Source of the DNA: Cytobacillus sp. FSL H8-0458
GTDB lineage: Bacteria; Bacillota; Bacilli; Bacillales; Cytobacillaceae
Direction of reading: 5' to 3'
DNA: 64,000 bases
NCBI RefSeq assembly: GCF_038002165.1
Contig: NZ_JBBOBR010000001.1
Coordinates: forward strand, 1,178,001 to 1,242,000
A model generated the notes under the pieces. It had not been told where the DNA came from. It did no database searches and saw nothing but the letters and a program-made list of their open reading frames with translations. The translations under genes were made by a program, and so were the position numbers. Of the stretch, positions 42,230 to 51,343 are shown piece by piece; position 1 is the first letter of the stretch; each line of letters begins with the position of its first letter.

Positions 42230-43681
42230 CTATGAAATCAACAACCCTGACGCAATAAATAGTGCGGCAGCAATCACAGCCCCAATGGCTGAAACCTTCA
42301 ATTTATATCGTGCATAGTCCACGAGGTCCATATCCAGGATCGAAGCAGTGGTAATGGTGGTATCTCCTAGCGGTGAGGTCAGCGCTCCGAATGCCCCGCT
42401 TGCAAACACTGCTCCAACGGTAAGCGGAATGGAGGCGCCGGTTGAAACTGCCAGGGTAATTCCGAGCGGCATGAACAGACCCCATGTTCCCCATGAGCTC
42501 CCAATAAAGTAGCCGACCACTGATCCTAGCAAAAAGATGGCCGCCGGTGTCAAAAAGGCTGGCAGAAAGCTTCCGAGTGAGCTCCCGATAAAGTCGGAGA
42601 AACCAAGATCCTCCGCCGCCAGGGTGAGCGCCCAAATCAGGATGAGCAGGCTGATCGCCTCCATCATCTGATTGCCTCCATCGTAAAAATGATAAAGAAT
42701 TTCGTTCATTTTCTCCCGTCTGATTATGTAGAAAATAAAGGTTAAGACGAGGGTAATAAAAACAGCCAGCAGCATCACAAATGTAGCATCTGCCATGGAA
42801 AAGGCCTCGAAAATCGTATTTGCACCCTGCGACATTCCATCCTGCCATAAGAGGAACAGAGAAAAGGCGAGTAATAAAAATACAGGGAAAATCAAATGCC
42901 ATGGCTGGGCTTTTACAAGCGATAATTCCTTCTTAATTCCCATCCGGTGGAATTCATGCTCTTTTTCCTCCAGATCGGTATGGGCTTCAGCTTTTTGCTC
43001 TCCTGTTTTTTTTCGGCGCCAAAACGTCTGCACAACCCCAATCAGCAGCATAATGATCGCGTAAAAATTAAACAGAATACTTAATAGAAAAATCTCATAT
43101 GCAGACATATCCAGCTCCAGCCCGCTGATGCCGCCTTCAACAAGGGATACCATGAAGCCCACAAAAGCTGTTGCAACAGGAAGCAGCACAATCACGGATT
43201 CGGTTGAAATATCGAGAGTCATGCCGACTTTCTGCTTGGACAGATTCATTTTTTTAATCAAGGATTTAATAATGGGTCCGATCATCATAATCCGAAACAT
43301 CGGCATCATAAAGGTGAACGGGAGAGTGATCCAGATGAACACAAGAAGGCCGCGTTCAGAGCGGATCCTTTTCCCGGCCCATTCCGAAAAGCCCTTTATG
43401 CCGCCCGCAATATTCATCATTCCGACAAGCCCGCCGAACAGATATAAAAATCCGACTATTTTAATATTCGTTTCATCGGACAAGGTGGTGACTATATAAG
43501 CGACCGACTGTTCCGTGCCAGAAAGCAGGTCTGCTGAAACGATAATGGAGCCAACAAGGATGCCCGCCACCAATCCAGGAAGAATATTCTTCAGCCAGAT
43601 GGACATGCCGATCACGATTAGAAATGGTATGAGTGATAGCCAGGTGTTATTCAAGTTTATGCCCCCCATTGAAAATGCCAT
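42230..43681 (-). CDS. NhaC-family Na+/H+ antiporter-like membrane protein
   Basis: A 483-aa polytopic protein with about 11-12 helices of the NhaC/ArsB-NhaD superfamily. It has the family segments F-L-Y-L-F-G-G-L-V-G-M-M-N, F-M-M-P-M-F-R-I-M-M-I-G-P and, in the C-terminal half, G-S-S-W-G-T-W-G-L-F-M-P-L-G and the S-P-L-G-D-T-T block. Likely exchange is of Na+ (or another cation, or a carboxylate pair) for H+. The start is uncertain: ATG 43681, ATG 43669 or TTG 43654, the last being the one best placed behind the G-rich run. It is divergent from the bacteriocin precursor and not obviously part of that cluster. Confidence 0.85.
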   Translation of the reverse strand: MAFSMGGINLNNTWLSLIPFLIVIGMSIWLKNILPGLVAGILVGSIIVSADLLSGTEQSVAYIVTTLSDETNIKIVGFLYLFGGLVGMMNIAGGIKGFSEWAGKRIRSERGLLVFIWITLPFTFMMPMFRIMMIGPIIKSLIKKMNLSKQKVGMTLDISTESVIVLLPVATAFVGFMVSLVEGGISGLELDMSAYEIFLLSILFNFYAIIMLLIGVVQTFWRRKKTGEQKAEAHTDLEEKEHEFHRMGIKKELSLVKAQPWHLIFPVFLLLAFSLFLLWQDGMSQGANTIFEAFSMADATFVMLLAVFITLVLTFIFYIIRREKMNEILYHFYDGGNQMMEAISLLILIWALTLAAEDLGFSDFIGSSLGSFLPAFLTPAAIFLLGSVVGYFIGSSWGTWGLFMPLGITLAVSTGASIPLTVGAVFASGAFGALTSPLGDTTITTASILDMDLVDYARYKLKVSAIGAVIAAALFIASGLLIS

Positions 43682-43964
43682 TACTTATTTAGTATGGCCA
43701 CGGAAGGGAGGTAAATTCCGTGGCATCAACAATAATACATCATTTCCTGTGGATTTCCGGCTATTAGGAGGTACCCTCTTTTTTGCTTTATTACATAAAC
43801 ACATTGAATATGGGTGTTTGATTCAGTAACACCCCCCCATCCTGAGACATATTTTGTGAAGAGAGTATCCGAAGAACTGACATTTTCATAATTGATTTTG
43901 GATGTTCTTCATTATGCCCCTTGATGCTGCTTGCACATCTTATTATAAATATGGAGGTATGAAC

Positions 43965-44246
43965 ATGAATGATTTTCAAAACGAACTGCAAATGCTGAAT
44001 GTCGGTGATTTCCATGCGAACGAGGCGGTTCCCTGGGATCAAAACCAGGTCTATAGTGATCAGTCCCGGTTATGCGCTGGTTTTGGGATTGGTTTGGGCT
44101 TTAGCTGCTTTTTCTTTAACTGCTTCAATTGCTTTAACTGCTTTAGCTGTTTTAATTGTTTCCGCTGCTCTAACTGTTTTAGATGCGGAGGCCGCTGTGG
44201 CGGACGCTGCGGTGGCCGTTGTGGAGGCCGTTGCGGCGGATACTAG
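43965..44246 (+). CDS. Heterocycloanthracin/sonorensin-type bacteriocin precursor
   Basis: A 93-aa precursor of a thiazole/oxazole-modified peptide. The leader, about residues 1-36 (M-N-D-F-Q-N-E-L-Q-M-L ... A-V-P-W-D-Q-N-Q-V-Y), matches the conserved leader of this family. The core is extraordinary: Cys at 53, 56, 59, 62, 65, 68, 71 and 74 (C-F-N/C-F-S/C-F-R repeats), then Cys at 78, 82, 86 and 90 in four C-G-G-R type repeats ending G-G-Y. Cys37 and Cys48 lie before the repeats. Cysteines would be cyclised to thiazolines and oxidised to thiazoles by the downstream enzymes. ATG 43965 has GGAGGT at 6 bp. A terminator separates it from those genes. Confidence 0.9.
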   Translation: MNDFQNELQMLNVGDFHANEAVPWDQNQVYSDQSRLCAGFGIGLGFSCFFFNCFNCFNCFSCFNCFRCSNCFRCGGRCGGRCGGRCGGRCGGY

Positions 44247-44264
44247 GCTTATCGATATTAGAAA

Positions 44265-44300
44265 AGGGAAGCCCCTCAGTATGCAGGGGCTTTTCATTTG
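44265..44300 (+). terminator. Terminator between precursor and maturation genes
   Basis: AAGCCCCT (44269-44276) and AGGGGCTT (44285-44292) form a stem extended by GAAAAG/CTTTTC, followed by TTTCATTTG. Partial read-through would give much precursor mRNA and less enzyme mRNA. Confidence 0.75.
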
Positions 44301-44393
44301 AGGGTCAGACATATGAGACAAATCCCAATACATAGAATGAGAGAGGAAGTATGTTTCATAAATAGGCATAGTTTACGGGTAAGGAGGAGCGAA

Positions 44394-46328
44394 ATGAAAA
44401 ATTTGACCCCTTCTGTGCGTCTGAAGGTGAAAAGGGACACGTTTTTTATCCCTGATCCAGCCAAAGGTGTGTATTTTCGGAATAATGTAAGCTCCTTCCG
44501 CATGGAAGGCAGTATGATCGATCAGTGGGTTCAAAAGCTGATGCCGATGTTTAATGGTGAGTATTCGCTGGGGGAATTGACGTCCGGCTTGCCGGGCCCG
44601 CATAGGGATCGTGTGTTTGAGATTGCGGAAGTGCTGTACCGTAACGGCTTTGTGCGGGATGTTAGCGGGGATCATCCTCATCAATTGGAAGAGCATGTTC
44701 TTAAAAAGTATTCATCCCAGATCGAATTTTTGGAAAGCTTCGGTGATTCGGGTGCATATCATTTCCAGGCATACCGGCAGGCAAAAGTGCTTGCAGCAGG
44801 TTCAGGCCCTTTTTTTGTTTCGCTGGTTTCTTCGCTGATTGAGTCCGGATTGCCTAAGGTTCATATGTTCATTACAGACCCTGAATCGACTAACATAAAG
44901 AGGCTGAAGGAGATTGTCGCACATGCCCGGCAAACAGACCCTGAAGTTTCTGCAGAGGAGGTAACACGAAAGAGTGAGGAAGATTATCCCTGGGAGGAAT
45001 TGATCCAGCCGTATGATTCAATTTTATATATCTCGGAAGCAGGGAATGTAGAGGAACTGCAGGTTATACACGCCGCCTGCCGGAAAGAAAAGAAGATATT
45101 TCTTCCTGCTATGATTTACAAACAGGCCGGCATGGCAGGTCCTCTCGTGCATCCGGAATCAGAAGGATGCTGGGAGACTGCCTGGCACCGAGTCCATCAA
45201 TCCGTATTTTGCAAAGACAAGCAATTGCATGCCGCCTCTTCCACGGCAGGAGCCATGCTCGCTAATTTGATTGTGTTTGAGCTGTTTAAAGAGGTTACTG
45301 GAGTGACCAGTGCTGAACAGAGAAATCAGTTTTTCCTCCTTAATCTGGAGACGCTTGAAGGAAATTGGCATTCCTTTCTGCCCCATCCAAACCTGACCGG
45401 AAATATAGCTGTGGAATGGATTCAAGATGTTGATCAGAGAATCGGACAGGATTCCGAAAGAAATAAGTCTGACAGTTTGTTTCTATTTTTCAGCCAATTG
45501 ACTTCCAAAGAGTCCGGAATTTTTCATACATGGGAGGAAGGGGATTTAAAGCAGCTCCCGCTGGCACAGTGTGAAGTGCAGGCAGCAGACCCGCTAACAA
45601 AGGGGCCGGCCGAGCTCCTGCCAGCTATAATCTGTACTGATTTGAGGCATGACGAGGCACGCCGGGAAGCAGGCTTGACCGGGATTGAAGCGTATGTGTC
45701 GCGGATGGCTGAACAGCTTGCAGCCTCTGATCCTGCACATGGCGAATTTGTTGGTGTGGGAGCAGGAGAAACTTTTACAGAAGGGGTATTACGCGGACTG
45801 GATAGGTGTTTGGAAGAGAAACTGGCTAAGCGTCAAGCAGTACAGACAATAGTTGCTCCGCTGCATTTGATTGCAGTAGAAGATGAACGCTGCAGGTTCT
45901 ATTTGGACGCATTGACAACCATGAAGGGAGCGCCAAAAATCTGCCAGGGTGAAGGAGTATCCGGCTTCCCTGTAATCTGGGTCAGCACAAACAACGATCG
46001 CTGGTTTGGCAGTGTTGGCTTTAATAGGACATTAGCTCTGAGGAAAGCGCTGCAGCATGCGATTGCTCAGGAGCAAAACCAAAGAGGGAGACATAAAGCA
46101 ACTGCAGTGGAGGCGACATCTGTGCTTATGGAAGAAAGGGAGCCTCAGCCTCTGGTCATTCCTCCTTGTAATGAGAAGGAAAAATCCCAGCTATTGCAGT
46201 CTGCCAGACAGGTTCTGGAAGAGAACAACAAGCAGCTCTTAGTATGTGAATTTTCATTCGAGCCATTTTTGAAAGAGAGTCTGGCAGGGGTGTATGGGGT
46301 GTTCATACGAGAGGAGGAATCTCAGTGA
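44394..46328 (+). CDS. ThiF-like leader-binding bacteriocin maturation protein
   Basis: A 644-aa protein matching the 'putative thiazole-containing bacteriocin maturation protein' family (TIGR03693-like) found with heterocycloanthracins. An N-terminal winged-helix-like leader-recognition region (about 1-110) is followed by a degenerate E1/ThiF Rossmann fold beginning L-A-A-G-S-G-P-F-F-V. It lacks the ATP-binding and zinc Cys motifs of active E1 enzymes. The C-terminal half (from about 400) resembles a worn YcaO-like domain with V-S-T-N-N-D-R-W-F-G. It probably presents the precursor leader to the cyclodehydratase. ATG 44394 has a perfect AAGGAGG; the frame opening at 44298 lies in the terminator. 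It overlaps the next gene by 4 bp. Confidence 0.85.
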   Translation: MKNLTPSVRLKVKRDTFFIPDPAKGVYFRNNVSSFRMEGSMIDQWVQKLMPMFNGEYSLGELTSGLPGPHRDRVFEIAEVLYRNGFVRDVSGDHPHQLEEHVLKKYSSQIEFLESFGDSGAYHFQAYRQAKVLAAGSGPFFVSLVSSLIESGLPKVHMFITDPESTNIKRLKEIVAHARQTDPEVSAEEVTRKSEEDYPWEELIQPYDSILYISEAGNVEELQVIHAACRKEKKIFLPAMIYKQAGMAGPLVHPESEGCWETAWHRVHQSVFCKDKQLHAASSTAGAMLANLIVFELFKEVTGVTSAEQRNQFFLLNLETLEGNWHSFLPHPNLTGNIAVEWIQDVDQRIGQDSERNKSDSLFLFFSQLTSKESGIFHTWEEGDLKQLPLAQCEVQAADPLTKGPAELLPAIICTDLRHDEARREAGLTGIEAYVSRMAEQLAASDPAHGEFVGVGAGETFTEGVLRGLDRCLEEKLAKRQAVQTIVAPLHLIAVEDERCRFYLDALTTMKGAPKICQGEGVSGFPVIWVSTNNDRWFGSVGFNRTLALRKALQHAIAQEQNQRGRHKATAVEATSVLMEEREPQPLVIPPCNEKEKSQLLQSARQVLEENNKQLLVCEFSFEPFLKESLAGVYGVFIREEESQ

Positions 46329-48268
46329 GTGCTGTCGTGGTAGTTGTCGGAGAGGGACTGCTGGCGGACAGCGTATGCAAAGAACTGCCTGCGAAATATA
46401 AGATAGTCCGTCATTTAAATTTTGAGCCTGAACTGCCGGATGGGGCAAATTTGATTCTGGTGCTGCACGATACCTGGATGCCTTCATTTCATAAAAAGGC
46501 GGAAGAGGTATCCCGATCATCAGGTATTCCCTGGCTTCGGGGGTTTGTATCATTTGGAGAGGGTGTGATCGGCCCAATCGTCCACCCGTCCAAGCCGGGA
46601 TGCTCTCAATGTGCGGACACGCGGAAACTCCTGGCAGGTCGTGACCGGGAAGAAATGTGGAAACTGCAGCAGAAATTCGAAGGGAACAGCGGATTAGAAA
46701 GTGACGCCTGGGCATCAAGCACAGGGCTTTTACAGATGTCACACCTGGTTGCATCAGAGGTTCGAAGGGTTCTGGAGGGCAGCCTGGCGGACCTGGAAGG
46801 ACGAATGTATCTGGTCAGTCTGAAAACATTGAAAACCTCTCGCCACCTCATTTTGCCGGATTCATTGTGCCTCGTGTGCGGCTCCCTCCCTGAAGATTCA
46901 CAGGAAGCTGCAAGAATAATCCTTAATCCAAGCTTGAAAGTTAGCACAGACAGTTACCGCTGCCGCTCATTAGAGGATTTAGAGCACTTGCTCATCAAAA
47001 ATTATCTGGACCCCCGGACTGGTTTGTTAAATGGGAAAATGTATGATTTCACGCCGCCTTTTGCAGATGTAGTCGTAAACCTTCCGCTGTTTGGAGGAGA
47101 CGAAGGCGTGGCAGGCCGCACTCATTCCTATCAGGTGAGCGAGCTGACAGCCATTCTGGAGGGGCTTGAGCGTTCCTGCGGCATATCGCCCCGAGGAAAG
47201 AGGACAGCAGTCTATGACAGTTACCGCAATCTGGAAGACCGGGCACTAAATCCTCTAAAAGCAGGTGTGCATGCAGATGGACAGTATTTACAGCCGAACT
47301 TTCCTTTTAATAAATTTAATCCTGATATCCCGATGAATTGGGTATGGGGTTATTCGTTTTTGCAGGAGCGCCCGATTTTGGTTCCTGAGCTGCTTGCTTA
47401 TTACAGCCTTGGCTGCGGGAATGGATATGTCTATGAAACGTCCAACGGATGCGCACTGGGCGGCAGCCTGGAAGAAGCGGTTTTCTACGGTATTTTAGAA
47501 GTGGTGGAGCGTGATTCATTCCTGATGGCCTGGTACGGACAGCTGGCACTTCCGCGTCTTGATCCCTCTTCCTCCGATGACCGGGAATTGCAGATGATGA
47601 TTGAGCGGGTGAGGACAGTGGGGGGATATGATCTTCTGCTGTATAACGCGACAATGGAGCACGGAATACCAAGTGTTTGGGCGATGGCGAAAAACAGGAA
47701 GAAAAAAGGTTTGAATATCATTTGTGCGGCTGGAGCCCATCCTGATCCGATCCGTGCGGTAAAAAGCGCAGTTCATGAGTTAGCTGGAATGATGGGGACA
47801 ATGGACGATGATTTTGAAGCGAACAAGACGAAATTACGGCAAATGCTGCAGGATTCTTCCCTCGTCGGCAAAATGGATGACCATGGGATGCTTTACGGTT
47901 TGCCGGAAGCGGAGGAGCGGCTAGCGTTTTTACTGGATGAAAACCGTCCGCTTCGAACGTTTTCCGAGGAGTTCAAGCGGGGAAGGAGACATACAGACCT
48001 GACAGATGATCTGCAGGACCTGCTTCAGGCATTGCACAGACAAAATCTTGATGTCATAGTCGTGGATCAGACGACGCCGGAAATACAGAGGAGCGGATTG
48101 CATTGTGTCAAGGTGCTGATTCCGGGGATGCTGCCCATGACCTTTGGACACCACCTGACACGTGTAACAGGGCTTGGGAGGGTGCTGGAGGTACCAATGA
48201 AACTCGGATATACAAAAGAACCCCTTAGAGTCGAACAGCTGAATCCACATCCCCACCCATTTCCGTAA
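46325..48268 (+). CDS. YcaO-type cyclodehydratase (fused C/D protein)
   Basis: A 647-aa TOMM cyclodehydratase. The N-terminal part is E1-like with two zinc pairs, Cys93-x2-Cys96 and Cys182-x2-Cys185. The YcaO domain follows from about residue 225 and contains the ATP/Mg motif S-L-E-E-A-V-F-Y-G-I-L-E-V-V-E-R, S-N-G-C-A-L-G and A-V-H-E-L-A. The protein ends in N-P-H-P-H-P-F-P, the P-x-P-x-P tail required by azoline-forming YcaO enzymes. It uses ATP to cyclise core cysteines to thiazolines. GTG 46325 overlaps the upstream stop (GTGA) behind GAGGAGG. All key motifs are intact. Confidence 0.92.
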   Translation: MSAVVVVVGEGLLADSVCKELPAKYKIVRHLNFEPELPDGANLILVLHDTWMPSFHKKAEEVSRSSGIPWLRGFVSFGEGVIGPIVHPSKPGCSQCADTRKLLAGRDREEMWKLQQKFEGNSGLESDAWASSTGLLQMSHLVASEVRRVLEGSLADLEGRMYLVSLKTLKTSRHLILPDSLCLVCGSLPEDSQEAARIILNPSLKVSTDSYRCRSLEDLEHLLIKNYLDPRTGLLNGKMYDFTPPFADVVVNLPLFGGDEGVAGRTHSYQVSELTAILEGLERSCGISPRGKRTAVYDSYRNLEDRALNPLKAGVHADGQYLQPNFPFNKFNPDIPMNWVWGYSFLQERPILVPELLAYYSLGCGNGYVYETSNGCALGGSLEEAVFYGILEVVERDSFLMAWYGQLALPRLDPSSSDDRELQMMIERVRTVGGYDLLLYNATMEHGIPSVWAMAKNRKKKGLNIICAAGAHPDPIRAVKSAVHELAGMMGTMDDDFEANKTKLRQMLQDSSLVGKMDDHGMLYGLPEAEERLAFLLDENRPLRTFSEEFKRGRRHTDLTDDLQDLLQALHRQNLDVIVVDQTTPEIQRSGLHCVKVLIPGMLPMTFGHHLTRVTGLGRVLEVPMKLGYTKEPLRVEQLNPHPHPFP

Positions 48269-48291
48269 GCCCTTGCTGGGAGGTGAATAAG

Positions 48292-49863
48292 ATGAATCCA
48301 GACACATTTCTGCACAATTTGCATTTTGATATTGATAAAATTACCCCGCCGGATTGGGAAGTGGATTGGGAAGATGCGCCGCTGGCTTATAAGCTTTACC
48401 GCGGTTTGCCGGCTATTCCACTATCACTGGAGGTTCCCCTTTCTCTTGAAGAATGGGAGGCACCGGCAAAGCCTGATCTTAGAAGAATCGGGGATTTTCT
48501 CTGGTACACATTCGGCCTTAATCAATTTTCCGAGTCTGTCTCTCCAATGGGTTCGGATGAGCAAGGGGATTTTATGCAGTCGTTCCGCCGCTCTGTGCCT
48601 TCTGGGGGAGCGCTGTATCCTAACGAACTATACATGTTTCTGAAATTGGAAGATTTACCGGAGGGGATCTACCACTATGATGTGCTGCACCACCGTCTTG
48701 TGCTGCTGCGCAAGGGGAATTTCGATTCGTATATAGCCCGTGCTCTTGGCGGTAGGTGTGATGTTTCATCCTGTTTTGGGACTGTGTTCGTGACGACAAT
48801 GTTCTGGAAAAATTACTATAAATACAATTACTTTGCTTATCGTCTGCATGGCTTGGATGCAGGGGGAGTGATTGGACAGTTATTGGAGGTTACAAAGAGG
48901 TTTGGTTTTGCAGCGGGAGTTTACTTTCAATTTCTTGATCGTGCCCTAAACCATCTCCTTGGACTGTCCGAAGAGGAAGAGAGCGTTTATGCTGTGATCC
49001 CGCTGTCAGTTGAAACGACCAGCTGGGCTGCGAATAGAACCAGCAGGGACGGAATGGCCTCGGCCTCCGAATTGTGCGAGGAAATAACACTGATTCAGAC
49101 GAATTACTGGGTCAGATCTAACAAAGTAAAAGAATTTCCGATAATAACCAGCGTCAATAAAGCATCCATGCAGGAATCCACCAATTCGTTTCGTCAAATC
49201 ATTCCTCAAGAGACCCGCTGTGAGAGCCGGCCTGTGACTCTTCCTCATGTAAACAGGATAGCGTATGATTTGGCGTCGGTCTGCAGGGAGCGCTTTTCAC
49301 CGGACATGGATTTCACTTCAGGAAAAGTCAGCCAAGAGCAGCTTGCTGCCCTTCTTCAGGAGGCGACTGAGTCCTGCCTGTATCGAAACGATTTAGATAT
49401 GGCACTTGAAAAGAGAGCATCAGGTGTAACTCTATATGTGTGTTTGAATAATGTCGAAGGGATTCCGGATGGTGCCTATTATTACGACAGCGATGCTCAT
49501 TCACTAAGGGAGATTAATCCCGGAGACCATCGGCTTGCGCTTCAATCCGGAATGCCTGCAGGCAATGTGAATCTGTTTCAAGTCCCGCTCTGCTTTCATG
49601 TAGCAGGGGATAAAGATTACCTCAAAACGGAAGTGGGCTATAGAGGCTATCGCATTCAGCAAATGGAAGCAGGAATGCTTATGCAGCGAATACTAATAGC
49701 AGCGACAGCGCTTGGAATGGGCGGACATCCGCTGCTCGGGTTTGATGCGAAGATGAGTGATGAAATCTACCAAATCGAATCACAGGGAAAAACCAGCCTC
49801 ATCCAAATTCCGATTGGCTTCTACCGGGCACGTCCATGGCTGAGGGGGAATTTAATTAGCTAG
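48292..49863 (+). CDS. SagB-type azoline dehydrogenase, double nitroreductase domain
   Basis: A 523-aa FMN-dependent dehydrogenase that oxidises thiazolines to thiazoles. Two nitroreductase-like domains are visible: the first has R-R-S-V-P-S-G-G-A-L-Y-P-N-E-L-Y, G-I-Y-H-Y and H-G-L-D-A-G-G-V-I-G; the second (from about 320) has Y-R-N-D-L-D-M, G-A-Y-Y-Y, Q-Q-M-E-A-G-M-L-M-Q-R and G-M-G-G-H-P-L-L-G-F-D. ATG 48292 is 7 bp from GGGAGGTG; GTG 48283 overlaps that site. It is the last gene of the bacteriocin cluster. No transporter or immunity gene follows in the next 220 bp, which contain nothing recognisable. Confidence 0.9.
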   Translation: MNPDTFLHNLHFDIDKITPPDWEVDWEDAPLAYKLYRGLPAIPLSLEVPLSLEEWEAPAKPDLRRIGDFLWYTFGLNQFSESVSPMGSDEQGDFMQSFRRSVPSGGALYPNELYMFLKLEDLPEGIYHYDVLHHRLVLLRKGNFDSYIARALGGRCDVSSCFGTVFVTTMFWKNYYKYNYFAYRLHGLDAGGVIGQLLEVTKRFGFAAGVYFQFLDRALNHLLGLSEEEESVYAVIPLSVETTSWAANRTSRDGMASASELCEEITLIQTNYWVRSNKVKEFPIITSVNKASMQESTNSFRQIIPQETRCESRPVTLPHVNRIAYDLASVCRERFSPDMDFTSGKVSQEQLAALLQEATESCLYRNDLDMALEKRASGVTLYVCLNNVEGIPDGAYYYDSDAHSLREINPGDHRLALQSGMPAGNVNLFQVPLCFHVAGDKDYLKTEVGYRGYRIQQMEAGMLMQRILIAATALGMGGHPLLGFDAKMSDEIYQIESQGKTSLIQIPIGFYRARPWLRGNLIS

Positions 49864-50085
49864 ATTAGAAGATGTATATGTTTGAAGCTAAGGAATGGTT
49901 GGGCGAGTAGCGATGAGGATGAGGAGAGGAGAAGTAATAACTTCGGTTGATTAGCTCCCAAAAACAGGACGCAGAGTAAAAAGGCGATAAACTAAAAACA
50001 AAAATGGTGAAAATCTAACACCGGCACAAAGACAGGGAATAACCGATAAATACTTGAACTGAAAAAGATAGTATCTATATGCAAT

Positions 50086-50124
50086 AAAAGAGCGGTAAAT
50101 TGATGATCTACCGCTCTTTTTATT
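50086..50124. terminator. Bidirectional terminator after the bacteriocin cluster
   Basis: AAAAGAGCGGTA (50086-50097) and TACCGCTCTTTT (50109-50120) form a 12-bp stem, with TATT on the plus side and an A-rich (T on minus) stretch on the other. Confidence 0.85.
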
Positions 50125-50171
50125 GATTCAAGCCTCTATGAGTTGAATAAGAAAATGTGCAATAGCAAAAT

Positions 50172-51085
50172 TTACTTCCATCCTGCAGCACTAGAGAATG
50201 TTTCATAATCACAACCAGTGATGTATTCAAACTCTTTTCCAGTTCTCCTTGTATATGCTTCGGATGCTATAGACAGTAACGGTTCAAAAGAGTTGTCCTT
50301 TGGCATATTTTGAGGATTATTGAGACAATCATCAAAATATTCTTTTCCCTCAGCAATCACTGAACACCTAATATATAAGAATAAATCTGCAGAGAAATGC
50401 TCTTGTATTATTTCATTATATGAATATTCTCCTGTGTTTTTGGCGTGCTCTTTAGTGTCTAATAAATATAGTTTATAAGACAGTGCTTCTTCAAACTCTT
50501 TGATGTCCTTTACTCTCATTTTTTCTAGTGCATTAACTGCAGGTTCTATTATTTTTTCTTCATCATTTTCATGACAATCAAGTAAAAAGATAATTGACCA
50601 AAAGGTTTCATCCTTCATCATTTTTTTAGGTTTTTGTGGGTTATTATGAAATTCTTCTTGTATTCTTTTTTCTTCTTCCCGAATTTCATTCTCAAAGTTT
50701 TCTCTATCATGTTCCCATCTCCACTCTAAAAAAACTTCCATTCCAACAGAGTCGTCCCATTTCCCGCCGAATGAGTTACAAAATATTTTTCTTTCATTAT
50801 CGGAAAATGCAATATTCCCGATGTAAATAACCTCTTTAGGTACCTTCCCTTCAACCCAAAGCAAAGCACGGCTATTATCGAAAAAAAAGCGATTTTGAAT
50901 AAGAATATCACCTAAAAACTCGTTTTCAATAGTTGGGATTTCTGTATCTATATATGGTGTTGTGAAATAAGATAGGATTTATCTATTTGGTCAGCAACTC
51001 TTATTGCCCCGTATCGGCCATCTGGCAAACTTACCGCAAAAACATCTCCTATTGATACTTTATTTTTTAATTTTCCCTTAGCCAC
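50172..51085 (-). pseudogene. Frameshifted Imm26-DUF4240 protein
   Basis: Reading from GTG 51085, the frame gives V-A-K-G-K-L-K-N-K-V-S-I-G-D-V-F-A-V and G-R-Y-G-A-I-R-V, an Imm26-like start, and then stops at about 50951. From about 50968 another frame continues without a break (T-T-P-Y-I-D-T-E-I-P) into the open 230-codon frame that ends at 50172. That part contains a DUF4240 domain (F-W-S-I-I-F-L-L-D-C, Y-I-R-C-S-V-I-A-E-G). One missing base in TTATTTCACA would explain it. Imm26 and DUF4240 occur in immunity proteins of polymorphic toxins. If not a sequencing error, only an N-truncated DUF4240 protein is made. Confidence 0.6.
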
Positions 51086-51212
51086 TTTGACTCATCCTGG
51101 AATATATACTACCTTAATAATTATTAATTAATTGTCCTTTATGAACTAAACTCACCGTTAGATGTGTAAGGCTCTTTATTGATTTTACTATATTTTTCTA
51201 AGAAAAAACGCT

Positions 51213-51256
51213 AAAAAGCAGTGCGATTTCCGTTGTGAAATCCACTGCTTTTATAC
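51213..51256. terminator. Hairpin terminator between the pseudogene and the cyclase gene
   Basis: AAAAGCAGTG (51214-51223) pairs with CACTGCTTTT (51243-51252), with an inner GATTTC/GAAATC pairing. Both genes read leftward, so on the minus strand it ends the cyclase transcript before the frameshifted gene. Confidence 0.65.
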
Positions 51257-51343
51257 TTGTTTTTATATTTGCTTTTTCCTATGCGGGTACTCCAAAAGAG
51301 AACGGCTTATGTTATTAAGCCGGCGGCTTTTTTTGCCTTCTAT

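Noticed and set aside
42230..43681. NhaC-type antiporter as exporter or immunity protein of the bacteriocin cluster
   Set aside because: It is divergently transcribed and belongs to a cation-antiporter family with no known link to peptide export; proximity alone is not enough.
43999..44301. 100-codon Ala/Val-rich frame overlapping the bacteriocin precursor
   Set aside because: It is the +1-frame shadow of the Cys-rich repeats; the precursor frame has the ribosome site and the family leader.
44298..44393. N-terminal extension of the maturation protein from 44298
   Set aside because: The extension begins in the terminator tail and has no ribosome site; ATG 44394 has a perfect AAGGAGG.
50172..51085. 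Imm26-DUF4240 gene as the immunity gene of the bacteriocin
   Set aside because: It is on the opposite strand beyond a bidirectional terminator, frameshifted, and its families pair with protein toxins rather than azole peptides.
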